Below are positions 11,600-22,800 of a stretch of DNA of 64,000 bases, one piece after another. The notes beneath the pieces were generated by a model, which was not told the DNA's origin, searched no databases, and saw only the letters and a program-made list of their open reading frames with translations. Source of the DNA: Drechslerella dactyloides (taxonomy: Eukaryota > Ascomycota > Orbiliomycetes > Orbiliales > Orbiliaceae); contig JAGTWJ010000019.1 of NCBI GenBank assembly GCA_020064725.1, positions 2,976,001 through 3,040,000 on the forward strand, read 5' to 3'. The first letter of the stretch is position 1. Every line of letters begins with the position of its first letter. Position numbers and translations under genes: made by a program.

Positions 11600-13484
11600 A
11601 CGTCAATGATAAGCGAATGGATCAGACAAGTGAGCGGATCACCTCACCACACCTACGTGCCTATTACTTCTCCTATATTTTATATTTCTATAACTACTGT
11701 AATGTCTATCTCTTCAACCAAATCCAGAGTTCTTTTAGTTATTAAAACTATGAAAAAAGACTAAGAATTAAATATTTGAGCTATTGTTAAGTATTATGAT
11801 GTCCTTTATACTACCTTAGTCTGCCAATATAATAGCTGTTTTTTACAATGCGATAGCATCCCTAAATCACGAAACCTTATAAAATTGAAGGAAGATACTA
11901 TTATTCAATATATATTTAAATTATATACATAGTCTTTTTATCTTAAATTAGGTAGTATGGAAGATATAGCCAACCAGCTACTACTAGCACATAGCAACAA
12001 TAATACACAACACATCAATAAAAGATAGGCTAATAACTTTATCAAACACCACCCAGAGTTATAGACACATCTGTCCAAGAAGTATAACTACCAGCAAACA
12101 AAATACAAAAATCTTATACTTATCAGCAAATAATTTTAGTTAATAGAAGCTATAAAGACTAAGTACAGCATCACAAACAATAACATCTATAATTTCAACA
12201 AAATTGGTTTTGCAATAGGTATAATATCTATAACTACTATTATTACAAGTATTGAAACATACAATAAAACTAAGCTAACATAGCCTAGGAATCACAAATA
12301 GACAACAGTTATCCAAGGGATAAATATAGAAAATTAGACAGTACCACCATTTATTATCCTCACTAGGCAACACCACTTAACTAGCTAGTATATAGTAACA
12401 AAGCTACCAGCAAATTAAATTATTACATTTTCTAATAACAACTAAATAATAAATAAGCTCACTCTACAGTAGCTAAAGTATTTCAACAAGTTTACAACAC
12501 AGCACTACATTTCAAACTACCAACTATTAATCCTAGATAATCACAAAAGCCACCACTCTATTACCTTTAAGCTATACTACCAAAAGCATAAAATTATTAT
12601 AATCTATATATCACTACATTTATCATATATCTTCCAACCACTAGATATTAGCTGCTTTAGGCTATTAAAACAGGCATATAGCTATAAAATAAAAAACTTA
12701 GTACACGTATATATTAATCATATCTCTAAGCTGGAGTTTCTTATTAAGTTTTACAAAACATTTACTATTATAATAACACCTAAAAACATACACAGCAGCT
12801 TTACTAAAACTAACATTATATCTTATAACTCTAACAAAGTTTTATTAAAGCTGGATATATAGTTACCAGCAACTACTCCAGCAAATTCACATCTAGGCAC
12901 TATAAATACAGCAGTTACCTAGACTACAAAAACACCATTAAACCCATCAGAAACTAGCCTACAAACAGGTTTAATCAAAAACTAGATTACCTAGTACCAA
13001 AATAATTCTCCTATATTACTATTAGCAGCTATAGACCAGCTATCTAAAGGGATACAGACTATAATACATCAATTAGCACTTATACATACAGAAAACACAA
13101 CACTACTAATAAAGCATTAAATAAATAGTAACAGGTAAAAAGATAGTATATACAGTATAGAAGCATACTCACCATACACCAGACAAATGATATACTAGAC
13201 TAAGACACCATAAGTAGGCAGTATAAGTAGATAGAACCAAAAAATTATCAGAATAATATATAGCCAGGAGGGGGCTTTGGAAGGGTATTACACTACAATC
13301 AATACAATAGAGCTGAGCATAATATTTGAATATATTAAGAGATATCTTAAGCATATAAATAAGTTATTTAATATGTATCTAGCCTAAAGCTATAGTATTG
13401 TAGTGGTGAAATCAGTATTTTTGTTAAGATGGGGTGGTGAGGTGATCCGCTTGCTTGTCTGATCCGTTCGCTTATCATTGACGT
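11600..13484 (+). mobile_element. Fot1/pogo-like DNA transposon, family B copy B2
   Basis: Complete copy of 1,885 bp, ends ACGTCAATGATAAGCGAATG and complement, TA duplications at 11598-11599 and 13485-13486. It interrupts the G6 reverse transcriptase between the motifs KYLV and FGL. Confidence 0.95.
11702..13437 (+). pseudogene. Transposase of family B in B2, RIP-inactivated
   Basis: ATG 11702 opens MSISSTKSRVLLVIKTMKKD, in phase with B1, then a TAA follows. The DDE landmarks can still be followed: NFNKIGFAIG near 12197 (first Asp changed to Asn, a G-to-A change typical of RIP), LDNHKS near 12537 and LDISCFRLLK near 12650. A minus-strand ORF at 13169-13354 is a chance frame. The 3-prime end is approximate. 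Confidence 0.8.
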
Positions 13485-13964
13485 TATATTATTTAATTTA
13501 ATAAACATATTAATAATTTTCTAGATGATTCTAAATGATATTTTATAAAAAATTATAAAAAAATTTGTAATATTATATTTAAATAATATGCCCGACTGTT
13601 AAGGAGGCTGAATGAACTCCCCGGTGTCTCCGAGCCGGTTTTTCTACCAAATTTTGCAGGGGCGATAGCCTGACAAAAATGTGATGTTTCTTGGCATTCT
13701 TAGCATTTGCACAGCCACGCCTAAATCACAGCCACAATAAAAGCCATATCTAAAAAGAGTAATAAACAAACAGACAAACCTATATATATATACAATACAA
13801 CAACACAAAATAAATAAAAACTTATTTATAGATTATTACGTAATATTAAGGGTTTACCCCCACAACACATAATTTAATTAAGTAATTATAGAGATATTCC
13901 ACTTTTAATTTCGAAAAGTGAGTTTTAATAATAATCTCCATATACAAAACGACTTGTAATTTTT

Positions 13965-14202
13965 TTATAAAAATTTATTATAAAAATTAATTATAAAAAT
14001 TTAATAAAAATTAATTATAAAAAATTTATTATAAAAATTAATTATAAAAAATTTATTATAAAAATTAATTATAAAAAATTTATTATAAAAATTAATTATA
14101 AAAAATTTATTATAAAAATTAATTATAAAAAATTAATAATAAAAATTAATTATAAAAAATTAATAAAAATTAATTATAAAAAATTAATAAAAATTAATTA
14201 TA
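13965..14202. repeat. AT minisatellite in E (p2)
   Basis: Imperfect tandem copies of ttaattataaaaaatttatt, with later copies shortened to ttaattataaaaaattaat. The array is related to the 23-bp arrays in the E elements at 30842 and 58441, where it also lies directly next to the GC-rich cruciform. Confidence 0.85.
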
Positions 14203-14208
14203 GAATCA

Positions 14209-14275
14209 GGCCTTCAGGAGGGGCCGGCGTAGGCGACGGAGTCGCCGAAGCCGGGCCTGACTGAAGGCCTTATAG
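14209..14275. repeat. GC-rich cruciform cassette
   Basis: A compound palindrome: outer arms AGGCCTTCA and TGAAGGCCT, inner GGGCCGGC and GCCGGGCC, and a central hairpin GGCGAC-GGA-GTCGCC. Nearly the same sequence occurs at 31186 and, inverted, at 58373. It is strikingly GC-rich for this window and has escaped RIP, probably because it is short. Confidence 0.85.
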
Positions 14276-14423
14276 CACACACATATATACTTATGCAGTT
14301 CAGTTTCAGTCGGGTTTAAGTGCTGCGCTAGCAGCCTTCTAGTAATTTTAATATCTATATAAAAAGATATATTTAAAATTTATAAAAAAACCTTTAAAAT
14401 TATAAAACTTTTAGAAAATTTAT

Positions 14424-14427
<4 letters not shown>

Positions 14428-14456
<29 letters not shown>
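14428..14456. repeat. (TA)n microsatellite
   Basis: Uninterrupted TA dinucleotides within the RT relic. Confidence 0.9.
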
Positions 14457-14462
<6 letters not shown>

Positions 14463-14670
14463 TATAGTTTGTAAAAAAATAATATACTATAGTTTAAAAC
14501 AAATTATTTATTTTAAATAATCTTAAATTAAAACAATAAGTTATAGAGTTTTTTCATAATACCTTTTTAATAGAATATTTTAAAAAAATAAAAACTTTTA
14601 AATTATTTAATTATAATTATTATTTTTTTTAGCTATATTATATTTATTTATTAATATATAATATCATATA

Positions 14671-15030
14671 ACTAGAAGGCTGCTACCGCAGCACTTAAAC
14701 CCGACTGAACCTGCACCCAAGCATTCTGTTTACTATACACATCTTTTTTGAATTTAATTAACTTTTATAAAAATCTACATATATCTACTTATATAATTTA
14801 AACTCAATCTATTTTTATAATATTTATTCCTTAACCGTGAATTTAATTTTATTACTAACAAAGCTAAGCAAAACCATTTTAATAAGATACCTGTTGAGTA
14901 TACTAAGATGGGTACAATATTACTGAACAAACAATATATTTTTGTTAACCTATAAATTTATTGTAGTTAGGTGTAAATGTGTCTTGTATATCTGGTAGCT
15001 CTAAGTAAACCCCTCCTATTCAGTCGGGCA
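14671..15030 (-). mobile_element. Helitron-like element E (r2)
   Basis: Minus-strand element, 3-prime end at 14671 (complement of CTTCTAGT, hairpin GCTGC-GGTA-GCAGC) and 5-prime end TGCCCGACTGAATAGGAGGG at 15030. Its leader (TTTACTTAGAGCTACC) is the same subfamily as the elements ending at 53262 and 58861. It sits between the RT and integrase parts of G6. Confidence 0.8.
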
Positions 15031-16639
15031 TATATATTAATAAATAAAAATATCAAAAACAAAAAAAAATAAGATTTTTTTTATGAATTATATTTTCTTT
15101 AAAATTATAAAATTTTTATTTTTTAAAAATTTATTACTAAAAAAAAATTTACCACAATACAATATAATTTTAATTATAATAAATAAATTAATTAAATATA
15201 ACTATTTTTTATTATATTTAAAAAAATCAATAATAGAAGAATTAATAAAAATCTATATTTATAATTTTATAAATAAAGGTTTTTTTAATAATTTTATTTT
15301 TGATTATAATTTACTACCTAGAAATAAATAAATAAATTAAAAAAATTAATACCATTCTAAAATAATATTTAAAATATTATTATAATTATATAACGTGTAT
15401 GATAAGCGACCGGATCAGACAAGCAACCGGATCACCCCACTCAGTCAAACACCCCACCAAACACCTTTTATTTAATATTATAATAAATATCTATTATAAA
15501 ATTATAAAAAAAAATACTTTAAAATAAATATATATTCAAAGAGATTAATTATCATTTTTTTAATTTTTTAATATTAATATTAAATTAATAATAATTATTT
15601 TAAATATTATCCAAAACAACACAAACTTTTAGGTGTTTGACTGTAAATATCTAAGTAATTTATAAATAAAAACTTCTAAAAATTGAAGATATAATAAATT
15701 ATTATATAATATAGGATTATAGAGAGTTTTAGTTTATTATATTAAAAATTAAGCTTAATAAAAGTGGTTAAAGTTGGTACAACACACCAACAACACACCA
15801 GCTATTTTTTTAAATAATTATATATAAAAATATTATAAAAAAAAAAAAAAAATATATTAGATTAAATAAGATTAAATTATAATTTTTCTAATTTTTTTTT
15901 AATTTTTTTTGTCGAAAATTCAATTTTTTATAATTTTTTATAATAGAAATTAAAAATATTAATATTAAATTATATAATATATAAAAAAATTTCAAAAAAA
16001 TAAAATAATAAATTTTTAATATATTAAAATTAAACTAAATTTTTTTAAAATTTTTTATAATATTTTTATATATAATTTTTTAAAAAATAGTTGGATGTAT
16101 TGTACCAACTTTAGCCACCTTTATAAAGCCTAATTTTTAATATAATAAGCTAGAACTCTCTATAATCCTAGATTATATAATAATTTATTATATCTTCAAT
16201 TTTTAGAAGTTTTTATTTATAAATTACTTAGATATTTACAGTCAAACACCTAAAAGTTTGTGTTGTTTTTTATAATAATTAAAATAATTATTATTAATTT
16301 AATATTAATATTAAAAAATTAAAAAAATGATAATTAATCTCTTTGAATATATATTTATTTTAAAGTATTTTTTTTATAATTTTATAATAGATATTTATTA
16401 TAATATTAAATAAATGGTTTTTAGTGGGGTGTTTGACTGCGAGGTGATCCGGTCGCTTGTCTGATCCGGTCGCTTATCATACACGTTACTACTATTTTAA
16501 GAAATACTTAAACATATTTATTTATAATATATTTAAACATTCTATTTCTTAACTCAAACACTTTTTTGCAATATTTATAAATATATTTTAGATTAATAGA
16601 ACCAAAGCTAACTATCCCAATAATTTTAATAAATTTATA
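15031..16639 (+). pseudogene. Ty3/gypsy integrase relic (G6), split by D1
   Basis: The 82-codon frame 15083-15331 is a piece of an integrase catalytic core rather than a separate gene. It reads PQYNIILIIINKLIKYNYF, the place of the first catalytic Asp (VVDRLTKY-type motif, here INKL), then KKSIIEELIKIYIYNFINKG and NNFIFDYN, the second Asp. The foldback element D1 interrupts it; 16489-16639 carries a little more eroded sequence before an E element. Same strand and order as the RT relic, so one retrotransposon. RIP has replaced key residues. Confidence 0.65.
15393..16486. mobile_element. Foldback DNA element D1
   Basis: A 1,094-bp element with very long inverted repeats: roughly 15393-15800 is complementary to 16090-16486, leaving an AT-rich centre. 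Ends begin ACGTGTATGATAAGCGACCG, with TA duplications at 15391-15392 and 16487-16488. The termini carry two AAGCGACCGGATCA-type sites 17 bp apart (one degraded), the layout of families A-C. Inside each arm CAGTCAAACACC and GGTGTTTGACTG bound a unit of about 200 bp (15442-15643 on the left). It has no coding sequence, so it must be mobilised in trans. Confidence 0.9.
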
Positions 16640-16935
16640 TGCCCGACTGAATAGGAGGGTTGAATATAGACTCCCCAGCGTACAAGACGGATTCACACCA
16701 AATTTTGCAGGGCAGTGGCCTAACAAAAATGTGTTGTTTCTTGGTATTGTTTGGTTGTGTTGTTGTCCTGCCTAATCTGTTTGGTTGTACCTCATTTTAT
16801 GTTATGTCTGGTTAAATATGCTTGGCCATGTCTCATCCCATGTTGTGTTTGGCTATGTTAGAATGCTTATTAAATCGGGATTATGGATTTGATGGGGTGT
16901 GGGCTGAATGTGGAAGTTGGTGTGAGTGAACTTAG
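16640..16935 (+). mobile_element. Helitron-like element E (p3), 5-prime fragment
   Basis: Begins TGCCCGACTGAATAGGAGGG after A and contains the E hallmark aaaaatgtgttgtttcttgg (16725-16744). It is cut at 16935 by another E element. Its own 3-prime end is not found; sequence after 17797 is the chromovirus LTR. Repeated words such as tttggttgt and tgtctcatcc mark the interior. Confidence 0.75.
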
Positions 16936-17797
16936 TGCCCGACTGTATAGGAGGGGTTTACTTGGAACTCCCGAGTCTGCGGAGGGCAAGTACAGCAAAT
17001 TTGTACAGGCGGTGGGCAGAAAAAAAATGTGTTGTTTCTTGGCATTCCTTGGCACTCTCTCGCAAAAGCACAGCCACAGCCACAGCCACAGCTATATAAA
17101 AGTAGTAATAAACAAACAAACAAACCTATATATATAAAAACAACACAACAACACAAAATAAATTAAAGTTATTTATAGATTATTACGTAATAATTAGGGT
17201 TTACCCCCACAACACATTATTTAATTAAATAATTAAGGAGATATTTCACTTTTAATTTCAAAAAGTGAGTTTTAATAAAAAGTCCTATATAAAAAATGAC
17301 AGAAAGAAAAATCTATAAAAATTAATAAAAAAATTAATAAAAAAAACAATAAAAAAATTAATAATAAAAAAATAAAATAAAATCAATAATTACAATATAA
17401 AAATATAAAAATATAAAAAATATAAATAAATTTAAATAAAAAATATAAATAAATTTAAATAAAAAATATAAATAAAAAATATAAATAAATTTAAATGAAG
17501 ACCAAAGTGATTTTAAAAAAATAATTAATTAAAAAATAATTAATTAAAAAATAATTAATTAAAAAATAATTAATCAAAAAATAATTAATTAAAAAATAAT
17601 TAATCAAAAAATAATTAATTAAAAAATAATTAATTAAAAAAAAATTAATTACAAAAAACAATTAATTAAAAAAAATAATTAATTACAAAAAATAATTAAT
17701 TAAAAACAATAATTTAATGACAAAAATAATTAATTAAAAATAATGAGGCAGAAGCAGCTTTACAGTCGGGTTTAAGTGCCGCTCCGCGGCCTTCTAG
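16936..17797 (+). mobile_element. Helitron-like element E (p4)
   Basis: Complete element: 5-prime TGCCCGACTGTATAGGAGGG, 3-prime CAGTCGGGTTTAAGTGCC, hairpin GCCGC-TCC-GCGGC and CTTCTAG before T. Its leader matches the element at 7611. Overlapping ORFs on both strands between 16870 and 17156 are by-products of the GC-richer leader and are left out. Confidence 0.82.
17514..17740. repeat. 15-bp AT minisatellite in E (p4)
   Basis: About 15 copies of aaaaaataattaatt with occasional C substitutions. Preceding it (17395-17495) is a looser array of atataaataaatttaaata. Confidence 0.85.
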
Positions 17798-18067
17798 TAA
17801 TAATAATAATAAAATAAATTATTTATTTAGATATTATAATTTAGATGTTAACTGATGAAATCATAAAAAGAAATTATTAATTAATTAGTGAAACAAGCTA
17901 ATTAAATATATAATATCTAATATATAGAATAATAGAGATATATTAATATATTATTTAAATAATTTATAGTTTATGGTTTTATTAAGAATTAATCTATGAT
18001 TTATAATTTATAGTTTTATTATGTGTTTCTAACTTATTATAATGGTTTTTATTTTTAAAAAAAAATA

Positions 18068-18505
18068 ACTAGAAGGCTGCTCCCGCAGCACTTAAACCCG
18101 ACTGAACTGACCTGGATCCTAAACTACAACTGCTAAATGTGTTATGTATGCAGCCTTCTCCTCTTATAGATACATGTGGTTATTTTTCTATAAATATATA
18201 TAATTATTTAAAAAGTTTATATTAAAATTTTTAAATCTCTTAGAAATTAATATTTATTTATTAGGATTTTATTTTTTATAGAACTCTATTCATATCTACT
18301 CTATTTCACAAAACTCTATTTATATCTACTCTAAAGTGAGTTTCCTCAGCTCAGCAATAAACACCCCGAGCTCTTTTTTAATAGGGTACACCAAGCTACC
18401 AAGAAACAACACATTTTCAGGAGATCAGCGGCTGTAGCAAAGAGGGTAGGAACCCTGGTCCAGGTTACTAGGGAGCTTAAGTAGAACCCGACCTTCAGTC
18501 GGGCA
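18068..18505 (-). mobile_element. Helitron-like element E (r3) in the G1 LTR
   Basis: 3-prime end at 18068 (complement of CTTCTAGT; hairpin GCTGC-GGGA-GCAGC) and 5-prime end TGCCCGACTGAAGGTCGGGT at 18505. The flanks join to give continuous LTR sequence. Interior non-coding. Confidence 0.82.
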
Positions 18506-18676
18506 TATAGATTATTTTTCTATATAATAATATATTTTATATAGTTCTAGTTTTTATATAAGATATATTTATATAAATATATATCTAGTATAAGAGTTTA
18601 ATTTATAAAATATATAGATATACTCTTATTTTATATGTTAAATAGACTAGGTATTAATATAAAAGTTTAATCTATA

Positions 18677-18789
18677 TGTTACGTAGCGCAACGGCATAAC
18701 GCCTACGTCACAGACAGCAAAAGTATCGCATATGAAATCTCGGTGATTTCATTGCCGTTGCCCTATATATAGCTGTTATACACATAACA
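18677..18789. mobile_element. 113-bp solo LTR of a TRIM-like retroelement
   Basis: A GC-balanced island that begins TGTTACGTAGCG and ends CACATAACA, flanked by CTATA at 18672-18676 and 18790-18794. In G2 and in the right LTR of G1 the same place is uninterrupted, so the insertion is certain. TG...CA ends, a TGTTA/TAACA inverted tip and a 5-bp duplication are LTR-retroelement hallmarks; the length suits a TRIM or SMART element. It contains the hairpin GAAATC-TCGGT-GATTTC. It shows no RIP, so it is young or too short to be recognised. Confidence 0.85.
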
Positions 18790-19016
18790 CTATATAAGAT
18801 ATTTAGATATTATACTATTATTTTATAATATTATTCTTTTTTTTATTAGAATTAATAATATACTAATTTAGGTATAGGTGTTGATAATATAAAATAAAGT
18901 AGTATAAGCTTTTTATATATAATAAAATTAAATATAATATAATTTAATCTAATATTTTTAGATAATTTTAGGTTTTTTTTTTTTTAATATATTCTTTATA
19001 TAATATAATCTTATTA

Positions 19017-19420
19017 TGTTTGCTGATTGTTATAAAAAATCTGTTTTTAAGTATTAAATTAAATAAATTTATTAAATTAAAAAATAAAATTAATATTTTA
19101 CTATTATATATAAATTTTATAATAAATAGGGTGTTGGTTGTTTTATTTTTTTTATTTAAAATTAAAAGTATATATCTTGTATATATTTTAATAACAATTA
19201 TATTATGACTTTTAAGTGTAGGTTTTTATTTTTTTTTAAAGTTTTTTTTGTTAATAGATATTAATTATAATTATAATAGATTAAATTCTTTATTAAATTT
19301 AGAAGAAGAAAAAGGAGTTAAAATCTTTAAAAATTAAATAAGTTAAATTATTAAATATAGTTAATATTAGTTTATACTATATTATATATATAATTCTAAG
19401 AATTATTCTATAGAATTCTA
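19017..19420 (+). pseudogene. G1 remnant of the antisense cysteine/coiled-coil ORF
   Basis: Plus-strand sequence opposite to pol in the region between pol and LTR. The start reads TTTGCTGATTGTTATAAAAA, aligned with the ORF start of G2 at 33528. In-frame words ADCYKKS and IYKFYNK survive. The frame is destroyed by RIP and one internal deletion. A different-frame ORF at 19020-19208 is chance. Confidence 0.5.
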
Positions 19421-19829
19421 TTATATAAAAAAAAATAAGATAAATAAATTTATTATTTTTATAATTTTATTTTTTTTATTTATTTATAATTCCTATTTTT
19501 TTTATTATATTATTATAGTAATAATATATTGTATTTATTTTAATTATTAAAAAATATTAGTTTTTAAATTAGCTATACCACATCTTCATTTTAAAATTTA
19601 GGCAAATATTAATATTTTAAACAAAATTTCTTATTATTAAGATAATATTTATAAAATTATAAATAAATTAATTTATATTATTAAAAAAAAAAATTCTATA
19701 TATATAAGTTTTTTATATCTAATAATAGTTTTAATATTAGAAAATATAATTTTAAAATAAAATAAATTTATTCAATATAATTATATAATTATTATTAATT
19801 TTTTATATTTCTAATATTCTTTTTATATC

Positions 19830-22800
19830 TTTTTTAGAGTTATTATAGTAACAGATTTTACCCTACTTAACAAATATCAAATATATTAAAATATTATTTA
19901 ATAAATTTTAATAAAATATTATTTTTTAATTACCATAAATCTTTTTTTAATAGATAATTTTTTTATTTAATTAAAAATTTATTAGTTAATATTTCTAAAT
20001 TATTTCTATAATCTAAGATTTTTTTAATTTTATATTTATTATAATTATTTTTTTTAATTTCTATCTATTTTTTTTCTAAATCTATTAAGTATAGATTTAA
20101 GTAAAACAATATAAAATATTTTATAAATTTTCAAATTTCTAAAAATATAGAGTTTAAAAAATATTTATTTAATTTCTTAGTTATAATATATAATCTAAGT
20201 TTTTAAAAATTAAATTTTTAATTAAATCTCTTTATTTTGATATTTTTTACAAATAAATATACTTTATTTTTTTTTTTAAAAAAAGATATTTTTGTTCTTT
20301 TTTTATTATAATAATAAGATATAGTTTAAATTATAAAATCTAAATCATCTTTTAAATATTTATAAAATTTATTTATAAATTTAAAATAATTTCTAGTATT
20401 AGATATTTTTTTTTTTATAAATAAAACTAGTTATATAATTTATAAATTTTAGTCTTATAGTATTTTATAAAATATATAATTCATAATTAAATATTTTAAT
20501 AAATTATAAATAAGTTCTATTATAAATAATAATTTTATTTAATTATTTTATATATAATTTAGGAATAATCTAAAATAAATTTCTACTATCTAAATTATTT
20601 ATTCTAATATTTTACTCATTTAAATTTTTTTTTTATTATTATCTTAAATTTAATATCTAAAATATTTATAATATATTTCTAGTATTTATTATTAAAAAGA
20701 AGATCTTTATTATAAATATATTTTTTTTATAATCTATATTAATTAAATACTTAACGTCAACGATAAGCGACCGAGCAGCACAAGCGACCGAGCAGCCCCC
20801 CTACCCAACACCCCACCAAAAACCTTTTATTTAATATCTTAATCAATATTTAATATAAAATTATAAAAAAATAATATAAAATAAAAATGATTTAAATAAT
20901 ATAATTATATTTTTTTAAAAAATTTTTTAATATAAAAATAAGATAATAATAATTATTTTAAATATTGTTAAAAACAACACATTTTTTAGGTGTTTGACTG
21001 TAAATATCTCTATAATCTATTAATAAAAATCTCTAAAAATTAAAAAACTAATTAAGTATTATATAATCTAGGCCTATGCTAAGCCATTACTTAATATAAT
21101 AGAAACTAAGGTCTAGAAAGCCTGCTAAAGTTGGCACAACACACCAGCTATTTTTTCAAATAATTATATATAAAAATATAGTAAAAAAATTTAAAAAAAT
21201 TTAATATTAAACTAAATTTAGTTGTTATTTTATTTCATAATTTTTTAATTTTTTTTAATAAAAATCCAATTTTTTATAAATTTTTGTTATAAAAATTAAA
21301 AATATTAATATTAAATTATATAATAAATAAAAAAAATAAAAAAAATTAATATAAAAAGGCTTTTTTATATTAAAATTAAAAGTAATTTTTTAAAAATTTT
21401 TTTATTATATTTTTATATATAATTATTTGAAAAAATAGCTGGTGTGTTGTGCCAACTTTAGCAGGCTTTCTAGACCTTAGTTTCTATTATATTAAGTAAT
21501 GGCTTAGCATAGGCCTAGATTATATAATACTTAATTAGTTTTTTAATTTTTAGAGATTTTTATTAATAGATTATAGAGATATTTACAGTCAAACACCTAA
21601 AAAATGTGTTGTTTTTAACAATATTTAAAATAATTATTATTATCTTATTTTTATATTAAAAAATTTTTTAAAAAAATATAATTATATTATTTAAATCATT
21701 TTTATTTTATATTATTTTTTTATAATTTTATATTAAATATTGATTAAGATATTAAATAAAAGGTTTTTGGTGGGGTGTTGGGCAGGGGGGCTGCTCGGTC
21801 GCTTGTGCTGCTCGGTCGCTTATCGTTGACGTTATTTATTATAGATTATTAAAAGTTATTCTATTTTTTAAAAATTATTCCAGAATTTCAAGATAATAGT
21901 TTTAATAAATCTATAAATAATAATTAAGATTTTATTATAAATTTAATTTATTAAGAAATCTTTTAAATAAGATAGTCTTTATATAAAATTCTAAATTATA
22001 ATTTAAAATAATTTACTAGATATCTTATTAAATTATAGATATCTATATAATATATATTTTACTAATTTATTTCTTAAATATAAATTATATATTTTAATAT
22101 ATTATTTAATTTATTATCTTATTCTAAACTAAAAATATTACCATATAATAAATTCTTATATTTTTTTAATTCCTAAATATTTATAGATATATTATAATAT
22201 AATTATAAGATCTTAAGCTGTAGTTTCTTATTTAAAATATAGAAAAGATTTTTTAAAAAGATATATCTATTTTTTAAAATAAAAAATATAATAATTTCTT
22301 TAAGATTCTAAAATATTTTTTTTATTATTATATCTTTTTAATAATTCTTCCTAAATTTGATAATTATATCAAATTCAATTTTATAGATAGTTAAGTTGAG
22401 TTCCTTATTAATAATAATAATATTTTTATATTATTCTAAAATTATTTTTTTATCTATAGAAATATTTTCTATTAAATCTAATTATTAGCTAATAGTATTA
22501 GCTTTAATATTTTCTTTTTTTAAAAAATAAATAATTTTTATATTATATTTACTAAGTATTTTCTATTATTAAATTTAATATTTATTAAGTTCTTTTATTA
22601 TTAAAAACTAAATAAAATTTTTATAATCTAAAAATATTTTAAATAATTTAATAATTTATAAATAAACTTTTTATTTCTTATAAATATATAAAATAGTTAT
22701 AAATTTTTTATTATATATTAAATATCTAGCTTCTATAATATTAAATTTATATAATAAATAGATAACAAGATACTATTTCTAATTAAATTATTTTTATAGT

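Larger units (their letters stand above)
13589..14342 (+). mobile_element. Helitron-like element E (p2)
   Basis: Starts TGCCCGACTGTTAAGGAGGC after A and ends with CAGTCGGGTTTAAGTGC, hairpin GCTGC-GCTA-GCAGC and CTTCTAG before T. Removing exactly this unit restores the RT reading frame as YLNN-ILI, which fixes both borders to the base. It contains an AT-rich tandem array and a GC-rich cruciform cassette. No coding sequence. Confidence 0.85.
10941..14670 (+). pseudogene. Ty3/gypsy reverse transcriptase relic (G6), split by insertions
   Basis: Plus-strand pieces at 10941-11597, 13487-13588 and 14343-14670 read as one RT once B2 and an E element are removed. Visible are the linker before RT (KEHKVLKNYF near 11270), FIKKKNKTP near 11370, NTITIKNKY, the palm strand FIKINLKNIYYLI, KIIYKLYKYLV up to the B2 insertion, then FxLxNILIIF and YLNN, the RIP-changed catalytic YLDD, which is cut by the E element after YLNN and resumes ILI after it. 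It lies in the opposite orientation to G1 and differs from it in sequence, so it is a second Ty3/gypsy family. No frame is intact and no LTR was found. Confidence 0.75.
17798..18830 (-). repeat. Left (3-prime) LTR of G1, interrupted
   Basis: Pieces 17798-18067, 18506-18676 and 18795-18830 align with the LTRs of G2 (32643-33329). The last piece ends ttattttataata, the RIP form of TTATCTCATAACA. An E element and a 113-bp solo LTR interrupt it. Confidence 0.8.

Noticed and set aside
16870..17156. ORFs of 61-84 codons on both strands
   Set aside because: They overlap the E(p3)/E(p4) junction and the leader of E(p4); frames cross element borders.
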